DNA of 64,000 bases, from contig NW_002060945.1 in the NCBI RefSeq assembly GCF_000150275.1, forward strand, positions 2,317,172 through 2,381,171, written 5' to 3'. Both the position numbers and the translations under genes were made by a program. Positions 12,954 to 23,940 of the stretch are shown piece after piece; the stretch's first letter is position 1; every line of letters begins with the position of its first letter. Origin of the DNA: Trichoplax adhaerens (lineage: Eukaryota > Placozoa > Uniplacotomia > Trichoplacea > Trichoplacidae). The notes under the pieces are model-generated. The model searched no databases. It worked only from the letters and a program-made list of their open reading frames with translations, and was not told the origin of the DNA.

Positions 12954-14072
12954 GAAACTAGTCGAATAAATAATTAAAATAAATCTCTGGAAAATCCTAC
13001 AGTAACTGCTACCATGACTAATTCATTGCATTACATAATGATGCCATCTACAACGTGTGCATCCTATATCCAGTAATATCATTATTCCACCGATAGCAAT
13101 TAATTAAATGATTTAAAAATGTCCACTACAAATACAAGTGTTGTTATTACTTGAAAATTAATATACTATCCATGTGTATTCTATGAAATATAGCAATATT
13201 TGATAGCTTCCTAGCGTTATTACCTGACTTGTTTTCGTTTGGGCGCAGTACTCGTTATACCCAAAATCAATGCAACCAATCGGACGCTGTAGTCTGCACG
13301 TAAACATACAATTGCAATTGCGAATGCAAATAAGTTTACGATGGTTTATCCAATAACTGCATAATATAGAAGAAAATGCAGCAATTTTTAAAGCTCTACT
13401 GCCGGCAATGGAAGATGGAGCTCGAATGATTTCACAAATTACGATCGCTTGTGATATAGTACTCTAGTATACCGTAGGCTGTCTTTTACAAGTACTGTAT
13501 GAACACCCCACCTACCAATTCATACTAATGAAGTAAGCTTAAAATCCTACATAATACACTACCCTATTTGCAATATCAGAATTGATGCTCCTACCTTTCA
13601 GTAGTAAATCATCACCGATGGCAAGAAGAAGAAACAAGCTTTGCAGTTCTTGAGCATCATTCCCACAAAATTGGCAGAATTACGCGATAGAATTCCTAAT
13701 TTTAAACCCTTTCCTTGTGTAAGCGTAATTTCCCAATATCGACCAGTTTATTACTGACATACGATAGGAAAAAAAGGACAAAGAAGGAATAGGAGTCCTT
13801 GTCAATTTGCAGGAATAACTTACAGAAAAAGGAGCTAGAAATCCAACTGTGAAACGCCTCGATTGTATGCTTCTAAGTATAATTTTTACAAGCTTTGTCT
13901 ATTAATTATTCGATATTTACAGCTGATTTCTTAAAATAGTAAGATAGCCTTCTTGTCTACAGCAAATTCCTAATTAGTTTATCATCGGTTTATCGTCTGT
14001 TAAAGGTTTAAAATTGATCGAAATTTCCCCCAAGATACGTAAACAATTCTCAACATCAACCAAATCGTCAAT
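12954..14072. other. Intergenic region between OGG1 and the first dehydrogenase
   Basis: Divergent 5' ends of OGG1 (-) and the dehydrogenase (+) share this ~1.1 kb. It is less AT-rich around 13.2-13.75 kb, and several overlapping open stretches (up to about 80 codons on the minus strand ending near 13230 at a donor-like site; two shorter ones on the plus strand) have splice-like edges. They contradict one another and match nothing I know. An OGG1 5' UTR exon ending near 13230 is the simplest explanation for one of them. Confidence 0.4.
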
Positions 14073-14948
14073 ATGGCAAAGGTAGTCTTAATCACTGGCT
14101 GTTCGACTGGAATCGGTCTTAAGTTAGCGCTTAGACTAGCTCAAAGTCAGAATCCAACTTATAAAGTCTATGCAACGATGAGAAATCTAGAAAAGCAAAA
14201 GCAATTGGTTCAAGAGGCTGGAAGCGCTTTAAATAAAACGCTGCTAATTCGTAAGCTAGATGTAGGAAAAAGTGATCAAGTGCAAAGTGTGGTAGAAGAA
14301 GCCGTGCAAAACGAGGGCAAAATTGATATTTTAGTTAATAACGCCGGTTTTGGATATGTTTGTGCTTTCGAAAGTATGCCTATGGATATCGCTCAACAAA
14401 TGATGGATACTAATTTTTTCGGCTGCATGCGTTGCATGCAAGCTTGTATTCCACATATGAAAAAACAAAACTGTGGGCATATTATTAATCTTAGCAGTCT
14501 AAGTGGCATCTACGGTACACCATTTCATGGTTTATATGCATCAACTAAGTTTGCAATGGAAGGTTTAAGTGAATCTTTAGCACCGGAATTAAGTTATTTT
14601 GGTATTTCCATTAGTTTAATTGAACCAGGCCCGGTTGCTACTACCTTTGTTGATACATGGATAGATCGTAGAAAAGATTCCAAAGAGAACAAACAGTTAG
14701 GCCAACAAACTCAAAAATTGACTGATGGTATCATCGATTTTATGACTAAGCGGCCACCTGATGTAGTGGAGAATGTCGATCATGTGGTTGATGTCATTAT
14801 GAAATGCATCAATGATAAACCTCCCTCACTTAGGTATCCAACAACAGAAGTGGTATTAAAGGCTGCTAAACGTAAATTTATTGATCCAACTGGTGACTCC
14901 GTAACTGATTTCACGACTAGTTTTTATCCCATTTTTAAAAAGGACTAA
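14073..14948 (+). CDS. Short-chain dehydrogenase, HSD17B1/RDH8-like (copy 1)
   Basis: Single-exon gene for a 291-residue classical short-chain dehydrogenase. Members of this branch reduce or oxidise steroid or retinoid carbonyls with NADP(H); the substrate here cannot be read from sequence. TGCSTGIG at residues 8-15 is the dinucleotide-binding glycine motif, NNAG at 89-92 supports the core sheet, and Ser142, Tyr155 and Lys159 (YASTK) form the catalytic set at exactly the human HSD17B1 numbers. The C-terminal extension (LRYPTTEV, FIDPTGDS) also follows the HSD17B1/RDH8 pattern. There is no signal peptide or evident membrane segment. It is closely related to the copy at 18769-19635. Lack of introns in such an intron-rich region may mean an old retrocopy or simply intron loss. 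Confidence 0.93.
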   Translation: MAKVVLITGCSTGIGLKLALRLAQSQNPTYKVYATMRNLEKQKQLVQEAGSALNKTLLIRKLDVGKSDQVQSVVEEAVQNEGKIDILVNNAGFGYVCAFESMPMDIAQQMMDTNFFGCMRCMQACIPHMKKQNCGHIINLSSLSGIYGTPFHGLYASTKFAMEGLSESLAPELSYFGISISLIEPGPVATTFVDTWIDRRKDSKENKQLGQQTQKLTDGIIDFMTKRPPDVVENVDHVVDVIMKCINDKPPSLRYPTTEVVLKAAKRKFIDPTGDSVTDFTTSFYPIFKKD

Positions 14949-16374
14949 TCCTACTTTACGTGACCACATAGCAATGCAAGATATTGATCATTTCATATTA
15001 ACTCTGGAAATCTTGCAACTTTGATTTCATTTGACGAATACTAATTATTAACTGCAAATTCAAGCTGGGTTGAAGTCATATATTGTAACACTTTCTGCCT
15101 GCTCGGCTCAAAAACAAGTGATCCATTCCTTTCGATAATACTGTATATCCAACTAAAATTACACGAGCATAGAATTAGAAGTGATAAATCCAAGATGGCA
15201 TCATCAGATTGATATTTCTAGCATAAGCTGGTAGCCTACCGTTGTGATTATCATGTACAAGATATACTGTATCTTACAAGTTATATAACACTTTCTTAGT
15301 ACGCATTAATTGATGCCATTTATTTTTTGCTTATACAATATAGTATAAGCTGTCGGTAGAGAAAATAATTTACTGGTGGTAATGCAATTATTTTAAATTA
15401 TTTTAACACTTACTTCATCAGTCTAATTTGTTTATCATTTCATACTTTGATATGAAATAATTAACAATATCAACTGTTGAACATTGAATCAATTATATTT
15501 GTAAATTACAAATGGTAGAAACGTAAAGTAGAACATATTGCGTATATTCATTTAATTTGTATACAGTACACCAATTAATTTCAAGTTCTTATTAATGAAT
15601 CAATTATATTCTAATAATTATAAGAATTTACAATGATGACTAAAATTTGGAGGGATATTCTAAAAGCACGATATCTCTTACCACTTATCATGTGTATGGT
15701 TTAAAATTCTTGAAAAATAATTATATCAATGCTTTTGATATAGTATGATCTTTGTAGGAGTGGGTACTTTTGATATTATTGACGTGAAGTTATGATTGTC
15801 CAATATCGCTGACTGTTAACATTTAAATTTAATACTTCAAGGATAACTCTAATTCTATTCTTGCAAGGTCTTTACATTTAAACGATCTTTGGTATCCATA
15901 TTTGGAGCATTTAATACACAATCAACTAATACTGTGCTGATTATGCTACGTGATAATATACATAAAGTGTATAGCACGCGCTAAACAAGTAAATGTATTT
16001 ACTATAAATTTCATTTTATAATCACGTTTTGTGTGTACAGTATATGGTCTTAAGCCTTATTAACAAGTATAAAGCCTCAAGTGTACGCTTCTATAAATAA
16101 ATCTAAATTTGTGTGCATAGATCATGTTTGATGTTTTAGCTCATGTAGATCTAGAAGCATTTGTTCTAATAAATAGTTCTGTTGATATGGTAGTTTTGTT
16201 CGACAATCGCAGACACATCCCATGTTGTGATCATATTAATAATCAGTTACCATGACACTATTTTTTAGAGGAAGATAAATAGAAATTCTCATCATTAGTC
16301 GTTCAACAGTATATACATATCACAATATTAGTGAAGGTGTTTAGTAACATACAGTATATTATACATGCGAGTAT
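14949..16374. other. Intergenic region between dehydrogenase copy 1 and the minus-strand cereblon-like gene
   Basis: About 1.4 kb of AT-rich DNA holding the 3' ends of two convergent genes. I see no open frame, RNA gene or obvious repeat. Confidence 0.5.
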
Positions 16375-18190
16375 TCAAGTAGTAGAGCAAGGTTCTAGCA
16401 TTGATAGCATTAGGCAATAAAATAGTCTTGGCGTTACTGTTTCATCAAATGATAGATATTTCCATCCAATAAATTGGCCACAACTTGAGCAGATACCATA
16501 CGACCATGAAAACCTAGAGTATGATTGTTAGCACAGAAATAGCATTGATATTTTAAAAGCAGAAAGTTAAAAATAGCATTCAATAACACATAGTTCAATA
16601 CAATCATTAACTAACCCTGGAAACCAAGACTGATGGGTAGCCTCTTCACTACTCCACGAAGTATTTACGACCTGACTGGTTGTTACAGTTTCATACTGTT
16701 GCCCACCAGAATCGACGTAAATTGCTAATGGTCCAACTGATGACATACTAATCAAGTAAGTATAAAGCATAATTAATTTTCATGTTGAAGTTAACGATAC
16801 TTTCACATGAAATTATCCTACAAGCAAACTATAGTGGTAGGCGAGAGTGAACGTTCTTATTTCATCTAATTACTCATTTTACCTAATTACATCGGCATAA
16901 CGAGTAATGACTGCTTGACATTGTTGACAGCAAAGCTCGCTGTAACGATTTAAGTAACCAAGTATCGTGCGTAGTCTGTTTATTATATCATCCATGCTAA
17001 GTAGATTTAATCTCCATAGAATAGGTACAGGTAACTGGGAAGCCACATTGATAGAGAATTGATCACAACCAATATTATTTTGAAATATTTGGTGTGAGTT
17101 GTCGAACCAGCCTGAAATTTGTTTCTTGATTTTCTTTCGTAAGGTAGCTGTGTTATGATGGATCAAAAGAAGTTTACCAGAATAATCAATATGAATTGCA
17201 GTAAGACTACTAGTTAAAAAACTATCGCAGTCTACTATATCAGTGTTAGTTATGATAGTATGCTCAAGTTTACTTACTTTTATCATATAATCTATAAACC
17301 CATATTGGCCAGCAACTTAAGTTAGGACGAGGTTGGGCAAGTATGGTATTAGCCATAGCTAAATGATCTAAGGTAAATCAATACGTGTATAAGAAAATCT
17401 TTTTTTTTTCATACTACTAACCATTACGCCATGAGTGTTTGGCCATTTTAGCCAGGCATTTTAATTCAAACTATGTATTACTGTACTCTACTTTCAAGAA
17501 CGATACTGTCATAATTTCTCGTATATATTCGCGTATTACACGATGAGATTATTCTATCATCTAGACACTATAACCATGGCCAATCAAGCCAAATTCTATT
17601 CACTTGCTACTGTAACAAACAAGACGATAACAATTAATGATGATATCAAGGGTAAATGAAGTACCGTTAGCAGTTGGCTCTTGTGGATCTTGTAGAATCT
17701 TGACCTTGCCTGTCGCAAAGAGTTCGCCCTCGACTTGTGAAACTTGAAGTGTGACAAATTTCTGGCGCCCAATGAGTAAACCAACTAGACAACGATCTGA
17801 GCCAATTTGGAATGATTGGACATCTGCGGTAACACCATAGAGTGATAAAGCATCGACATGGCGATCATTTTGTCGATCTAAAATATGATTACATGTAACT
17901 AGTCCTATGCTTTGCTCTCCTGATAGAAACTCGTCAATTTCAATGTCAATATTCATAAATTCAGCAACACGAAATGGTAGTATTTGTCCAGGAAATAAGG
18001 TTATATTATGAAGAGCAAACAACGTAAGCTCTACAACTTGTCCATCTCGATATCGTTGACCAGTCGATGAAGTATCATCGCCATCACTATTTAAATACGG
18101 CGATAAATAATAGTGCTGACCAGGCAAGCTTTTATCGTACATCTTAGGGTTAGTCGTCTGTCCAGGATAACCTTCATTCATGCGCTCCAT
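16375..18190 (-). CDS. Divergent cereblon-family protein (LON + CULT domains, 5 exons)
   Basis: Exons on the minus strand: 18190-17665, 17367-17278, 17147-16883, 16747-16616, 16513-16375; 383 residues from the first ATG. Intron phases 1,1,2,2 are identical to the plus-strand cereblon at 21602, and exon 4 has the same length (132 bp) in both. Known cereblon is the substrate receptor of a CUL4–DDB1 ubiquitin ligase. The LON-like N-domain keeps LFALHNITLFPGQILPFR, SIGLVTCN, YGVTADV and IGRQKFV. The linker exon keeps LSCWPIWVYRLYD. The CULT domain keeps Cys279/Cys282 (CQQC), Trp335 (SWFPG), Trp341, Cys346/Cys349 (CSSC) and Trp355 (GWKY). It lacks the long acidic N-terminus of its neighbour, has an altered C-terminal tail, and carries Gln333 where human has His378. 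The frame is open 45 bases upstream of the chosen ATG, so an earlier coding exon cannot be excluded. Paralogue rather than pseudogene, since all frames and splice sites are intact. Confidence 0.9.
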
Positions 18191-18768
18191 TTCAATTAAT
18201 CGGGGGTTAATCACAACACGAGTAGCTCGATGAAATCATCAATTGTCCACTATGTGAACATACTAAGTCAATCAAAGCCAATTAGCAGGATCTAACTGAA
18301 TTCATTCTAAGTCTATAACTTGAATCAATAACATGAATGGAGATAGAGTGATCCTAGAGACAAATTGAAATGATCGAGTAGCAACAACATCGTCGTCCAA
18401 ATAATCATGGAAAGTAATCAAATCGACATTTAGTATTAAAATACGATCCACCTTCCACGCCCATGCCGACACACCCAAACAAGGCATAAAATGACTGCTA
18501 GAGCCAAGCTCATCCATACTCAATCCACTATCGTTATGGACGGTATGCGTATTAATGTAGGGAGTGTCTACGACTATCAGAAGAAGTCCTGCCTACCGTA
18601 CGTCCTGGACTAATTACTCGCTTGGGTAATGGACAGACGGATGCTACTGAATACAGTACAGTAGAATACTCTTGCTATAGGGCTTCAAGCCCACTCAATC
18701 TAGTTGACAGCAACCCTGCAATTAATTGGTAATAAAATAATAACTTTTGAACTTTTAGGCGTGCAACC
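18191..18768. promoter_or_regulatory. Shared upstream region of the cereblon-like gene (-) and dehydrogenase copy 2 (+)
   Basis: A 578-bp interval between divergent start codons, so it probably acts as a bidirectional promoter (inference). It also holds an ATG-led 71-codon open frame on the minus strand (18517-18302) that lies directly upstream of the cereblon-like coding exon. I cannot splice it into that gene with an obvious GT donor and do not recognise its product. Confidence 0.4.
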
Positions 18769-19635
18769 ATGGTCAAGGTAGTTTTAATCACAGGATGTTC
18801 TACTGGAATTGGCTTGGCTTTAGCTGCACGATTAGCCAATAGTCCAGGAGCTGAGTATAAGGTATATGCAACGATGAGAGATGTTGGCAAACAAGGTCCA
18901 CTAGTGCAAGCGGCAGAAAATTCCATCAATAAAACTCTTTTAATTAGGAAATTAGATGTTTGTCAGGCTAATCAAGTAGAAGAAATTATGAAAGAGATAT
19001 TAGACACGGAAGGCAAAATTGATATTTTAGTCAATAATGCAGCGTTTGGCCTAGTTTGTGCTTTTGAGAATATGCCCATGGAAATTGCTCAAAATATGAT
19101 GGATACCAATTTTTTCGGATGCATGCGCTCCATGCAAGCTTGCATACCTGTCATGAAAAAGCAAGGCTATGGTCAGATCATTAATGTGAGCAGTTGCTCT
19201 GGCATATTTGGTGTCCCATTCTTAGGGTTATACAGTGCTTCTAAGTTTGCGTTAGAAGGTCTTAGTGAATCCTTAGCTCCGGAATTAAACGCTTTTGGTA
19301 TTAATATAAGTTTAATCGAGCCTGGACCAGTTAATACACCATTTATTGATACCTGGGTCAATATTCGACAAAATTTGAATGAGCAAGTCGATCAAAGAAC
19401 TGGCCAGATGGTAGATACTGTCGCTCAGACTATAATTAATCGGCCAATGGATGCTAGACAATCTGCAGATGGAGTAGTTGACGTTATTATGAAATGTATA
19501 CGTGATGAAAAGCCATTATTGAGATACCCTACTGCGGAGAGTGTGACCAATTTAAATAAGCGAAAATTAGTTGATCCAACCGGTCAAACCGTTTTGGATG
19601 TTACGAGAGGATTTTACCCAATATTCGATCAATAA
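18769..19635 (+). CDS. Short-chain dehydrogenase, HSD17B1/RDH8-like (copy 2)
   Basis: Single-exon gene, 288 residues, a clear paralogue of the dehydrogenase at 14073-14948 with long shared runs such as NKTLLIRKLDV and MMDTNFFGCMR. It has the cofactor motif TGCSTGIG at residues 8-15 and the catalytic Ser142, Tyr155 and Lys159 (YSASK), so it should be an active NADP(H)-dependent oxidoreductase of unknown substrate. The structural NNAG motif is changed to NNAA (residues 89-92), which is uncommon but seen in some functional members. The stop codon lies inside an AATAAA hexamer (19631-19636). It is transcribed away from the cereblon-like gene and towards the full-length cereblon gene. Confidence 0.92.
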   Translation: MVKVVLITGCSTGIGLALAARLANSPGAEYKVYATMRDVGKQGPLVQAAENSINKTLLIRKLDVCQANQVEEIMKEILDTEGKIDILVNNAAFGLVCAFENMPMEIAQNMMDTNFFGCMRSMQACIPVMKKQGYGQIINVSSCSGIFGVPFLGLYSASKFALEGLSESLAPELNAFGINISLIEPGPVNTPFIDTWVNIRQNLNEQVDQRTGQMVDTVAQTIINRPMDARQSADGVVDVIMKCIRDEKPLLRYPTAESVTNLNKRKLVDPTGQTVLDVTRGFYPIFDQ

Positions 19636-21601
19636 ATGTATTATAAGCTGTATGAGAGGATGATGAAGAAATCTCATTATAGCTTTACTTTAAGTTCATG
19701 ATTGATGAACTAGCTAGATGTATACGACATACATAATAATATTATAAACAATATAAAATTTCTGCTTATAGCTTCTACTGTGTAACCGTCTCTAAAATAA
19801 GTCAAATAAATGATTCTTTCTCTATCTTCAGACAGTTACTGCTAAACATTATGTTGGACAACTCATCAAATACACAGTTTTCAATTGTTGCACGGTAGCA
19901 ATTTGCAATTGATAATCACAGAGTCCCTGACTATATACGTTGCATACTGTATACTCGTATGCTACGGCTAAAGCTCGAAATAAGAGTACACAGACTTTCA
20001 GTAAGATTACTTGCTACAAAGAAAGGAAACAAGCTTCGTTTAGTTCATTTCAGATATGCAATAAAATGATTAAATGTTTTACTTTTTACTTATTAAAAGC
20101 ACTTACTTAGCCGTGTAAAGCTCGAAATTGGAAGGATTTTACTCTTAATTCGGGCTTTAGCCGGCTATTATGCATAATAACCGGATCGGGTTTTAGCTGT
20201 AACATATATACGAAATATATAATATACTCGTATACATTCAGTTATCAATATATCTCAGAGTAGAGTTTATAAATCTTAAAAAAATTAGGGAAAATTAACA
20301 AATTAGAAGATAAATTTACCAAATTTAATAAAATCGATTTTTGAAAGCCTGGCGTTGGTGCAAAGGGAGCTAATAATTTATATATATATATATATATATG
20401 TGTAATCATCCTGTAGTTCTACAAAGCATAAACTACTAGATATACCTATCTAGCCCAGTAATCCATGGTTATAGTTGTCAAAGCTAAGCATTATTGTAAA
20501 GGGAGCTAATAATTTATATCTATATGCGTAATCATCCTGTAGTTCTACATAGCATAAACTACTAGATATACCTATCTAGCCCAGTAATCCATGGTTATAG
20601 TTGTCAAAGCTAAGCATTATTGAGGTTTATGCTTGCATACTAAATTTATACAGCAGTTTTAATTTGCTGTTAATACAAGTCAATCACTAGGCACCAGTTT
20701 TCGCCTCTCGCCAATATATTCTGTCAGCTTAGCTATATCGAACTGATTGAAAAATTGGATACGCAATCTAATAGACCTGCTAAGCATGGACGGTTGAGCA
20801 TATACGTCCACAGGCTAGAGAGCATTCAATCAGTCATGGCATAAAGCGTTCTATTCCATATGCATTTAATTCATCTTGTAGACTTAGCATAGGCAGCCAG
20901 GAGTATTAATAGCCCTTGGCTAGGTCTTAATTGTAGCTCTGATTCTGAAATACTGCTTGTATGCATATGCAATTATATCAAGTTAGGTTGCAAGCCTTGA
21001 TTAAGTTGGAGTCCAACTGTGCAAGCTTGCAGCCAAACCTCTAGCAGACTATAAACGTTGCGCAGAAAAGCTTTTTCTATCGCTTATTGAGTACTGAATG
21101 GGATGCAGTATACACCATCCAGATCGTGTTGACATTTTGGTCAAACCTACTTTAATGAGCCAAGCTCCCTATTGCTAGGACCAAGTACTGTCGATCGTAT
21201 AGGACTGAATGTACTGTATCATACTGTACCGTGGACAGCAAAGTGTCATGAAAGCCTAGCACAGTTGCCCTATATAATCCAAGAGGTTCTGCGGGTGTTA
21301 TTAGTTTTTATTATTATTAATTATTTTACTGTTGTGATTTATTGCAATTATGACAGCAGTAGATGAAGTTTTGAGCTTAAAGATCAAGTTTAGACCATCA
21401 TTTATCTTCTAATAGTCAGGAAAAATTAACCTGCATGCGCTTATAGTGTGTAGGAAGATAGAAATATTATCGAGCTAAGTTACCACTTGAAAGATCAGAT
21501 GTTTGCATAGGAAGGATAGATTGCTAGAAGAATTGCCTGACGAGGCTTGAACTTTTGAACGCTTTGCAATTTATTTCCATACTTTAAAGTCAAGTTAAAT
21601 T
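19636..21601. other. Intergenic region upstream of the plus-strand cereblon gene
   Basis: Almost 2 kb without a supported gene. It contains an exact-looking tandem duplication (listed separately) and, from about 20.64 to 21.35 kb, a somewhat less AT-rich stretch with many small imperfect repeats and palindromes. A 64-codon frame at 21172-21366 has no supporting features. Confidence 0.5.
20362..20622. repeat. Near-identical tandem duplication, two copies of ~125-136 bp
   Basis: Copy 1 spans 20362-20497 and copy 2 spans 20498-20622. Both begin with AAAGGGAGCTAATAATTTAT and end with CTAAGCATTATTG. They differ mainly in a TA dinucleotide run, long in copy 1 and short in copy 2, plus single substitutions. 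The close match implies a recent event. Confidence 0.95.
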
Positions 21602-23940
21602 ATGGCTGACGAAGAGAACAACCATGATGATATTGAGATCGCTGAACCAAGCACAAGTGATGAAAGTATTAGCGATGATGAGAGTGATGACGAAGAATTT
21701 GATGATGCTGTTGACGATTGGGGTGACATTGATATTGTGGAGGTCGCCGGTGAACACGACGATGACGAGCAAGATACTAGCCAGGAATCGCAACAAGACG
21801 ATGATGACGACAGTAATGATCACAATTTCGATCCCTCTTTACCAGTTCATCATCAATATTTAGGCTCTAACTTAGAAGAATTTACTGGAAGGACAGTTTT
21901 TGAAGAAGATCAAGTCATTCAATTACCTATTCTAAGATTACCGTCGCTAGTTTTATTTCCTGGCGAAATGTTACCTCTTCATTTTTATATGCCTAATCAA
22001 GTTAATATGGTCAGAAATCTATTTAGGACAAATAGAACACTAGGTGTCGTCAATTTAAAGCATAGCAATCAACAATGTCGATATGGAACAACAGCTGAAA
22101 TTATATCAGTCCATGCAGATGAATTAGAAGGTGGGATAAGCGTTAAAAGTATTGGTAGGCAACGTTTTTATATCAAAAGTACAAGACGTCAAAGTGATGG
22201 AATACTGCTCGCTAATGTCGAGATTATGAAGGAATCGTCTGTAACCAAGTATCCAGCAGGTAGCTGATATGAGTAGGATAACCCTATTTCACAATAAGCA
22301 GTTTAAATGATCAATATAAAAATCGAATTATTTCTAATAGCAATCTGCGATACAAAATCAATCTTATGCCAGAAGAAAGGGTTTAAACAGTCGATGTACA
22401 AATCAAATTATTTCTACTAGTAATGTGGATAGTATCCTGACTCTAATAATATACTCTAGCATGATTATTAATGTCATCACTAATACTTTACTAATCCTAT
22501 TTTAAAATGGAAGAGTTTGAAACTTTGAATAGTCAATGTAATCAAATTATTTCTACTGATAGTGTAATAGTTTCAACGATATATTCTTGCATGACTATTG
22601 TTATCACCACTAGCATTTCACAAATTTTTACTATACTGCAGTAATAATACTAAGCAAAGTAATTCATAAAATCCGACATTGTAGGCTTCGTCATCTCGAA
22701 ACCTGGCTGTCGTAACCGAGCGTTGAGTACATACAAAAATCTATCACCTCACCCTAGCTGGCTCTACGAAATGTACAATGAAGGTAAAATATCAACTTTA
22801 AAGTGGACTTGACGAATGTATGTAATAATATCGGTAAAAATAATTGACAAATTAAGATAGAAAAGGCATCAAGTATCTCGTTACAATCAATATAGCTAGA
22901 TCGGGCTGTATGGCGATATATTGTATTGATATGGAAAGTAATCTTATTCCTATTAACTAGTTAAAATCCCATTTTGAAAATAGATTGATACTGTACGCCA
23001 GCATAAGTATACTAAGGGGAGATATATGTGCTTCACAATAAATATATATATATATATATATATATAATCGCAATTTTCAATATAGTGTAGTTGTTAATCT
23101 CCCTGCATAAAAGGACTAAGCGTTTTATACGTACAAGGCATTGAATTAACAACCATGTATGTTCTACTTGCAGATATTCTTATTCAAAGAATTAAGAAAG
23201 AGTTGCTGCAATGGAATAATGCTTTTAACCTATCTAATCTACCCGACGAACCGACGCGCTTTTCATATAAATTAGCTAATGGACTCCCACTAGATGACAA
23301 CATTCGGGTCGAATTATTAACATTGAATTGTACCGTGTACAGGCTACAAAAGGAACTGGATTTAATCTGTCGCTATACTATGTTATCATGCAGTACTTGT
23401 CAATCACCAATAACTGATAAAAAGAATATCTTCAGGTTAGCAATGATAACTTATCAATACTCGATTTTTGAACTCTGATCATCCCATAGTATAATCTATT
23501 TCGTAATATAAACAGAATAATTCTTATATTCCTCATAGAACTAATGCAATCATATTCACGACTTCATTTCTTATTTAGTATGTCCATGAATGGCCCAATG
23601 TCGTCCTTTGTTAATCCCGGTGGATACGTACATGATACCTTTACTGTCCGAAAAGTCTCCAATATTGTCACCATTGGACAAAAGTCACTACAATATAGCT
23701 GGTTTCCTGGGTAATCTTTAATTTATTTAATTTAAACCACCGGTAATGCAGTACTACCTTAATATTCCATCTCGCTTAAACTATAGGTATGCATGGACAA
23801 TTGCTCAATGTAGTAGTTGCCATCAACACATGGGTTGGAAATTTACAGCTACCAAACACTCATTAAATCCTAAACAATTTTATGGTCTTACTCGTTCTTC
23901 TGTTCAACCTGTTATTACACTTGATAGCACTACCGTTTAA
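21602..23940 (+). CDS. CRBN: Cereblon, CUL4–DDB1 ligase substrate receptor (5 exons)
   Basis: Exons: 21602-22259, 22685-22783, 23174-23435, 23579-23710, 23787-23940; 434 residues, against 442 in human. Residues 1-75 are an Asp/Glu-rich tail. The LON-like domain follows with [56 protein letters not shown] and [11 protein letters not shown]. Exon 2 gives the linker ([11 protein letters not shown]). The CULT domain has zinc ligands Cys325/Cys328 (CSTC) and Cys392/Cys395 (CSSC) and the three aromatic-cage tryptophans Trp381 (SWFPG), Trp387 (YAWT) and Trp401 (GWKFTA), each one number off the human positions. Tyr379 stands where human has His378. Cereblon recognises substrates, including C-terminal cyclic-imide degrons, for ubiquitination; that role is taken from the family. 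This copy is nearer to vertebrate cereblon than the minus-strand copy and is the likely orthologue. Confidence 0.95.
23041..23067. repeat. TA dinucleotide microsatellite
   Basis: A run of about twelve TA units in intron 2 of the plus-strand cereblon gene. Similar shorter TA runs lie near 20380-20400 and 51970-51990. Confidence 0.9.

Noticed and set aside
13230-13740. Several open stretches on both strands with splice-like borders, one of about 80 codons.
   Set aside because: They overlap and exclude each other, which shows that such edges arise by chance here; none gives a known protein. A 5' UTR exon of OGG1 is simpler.
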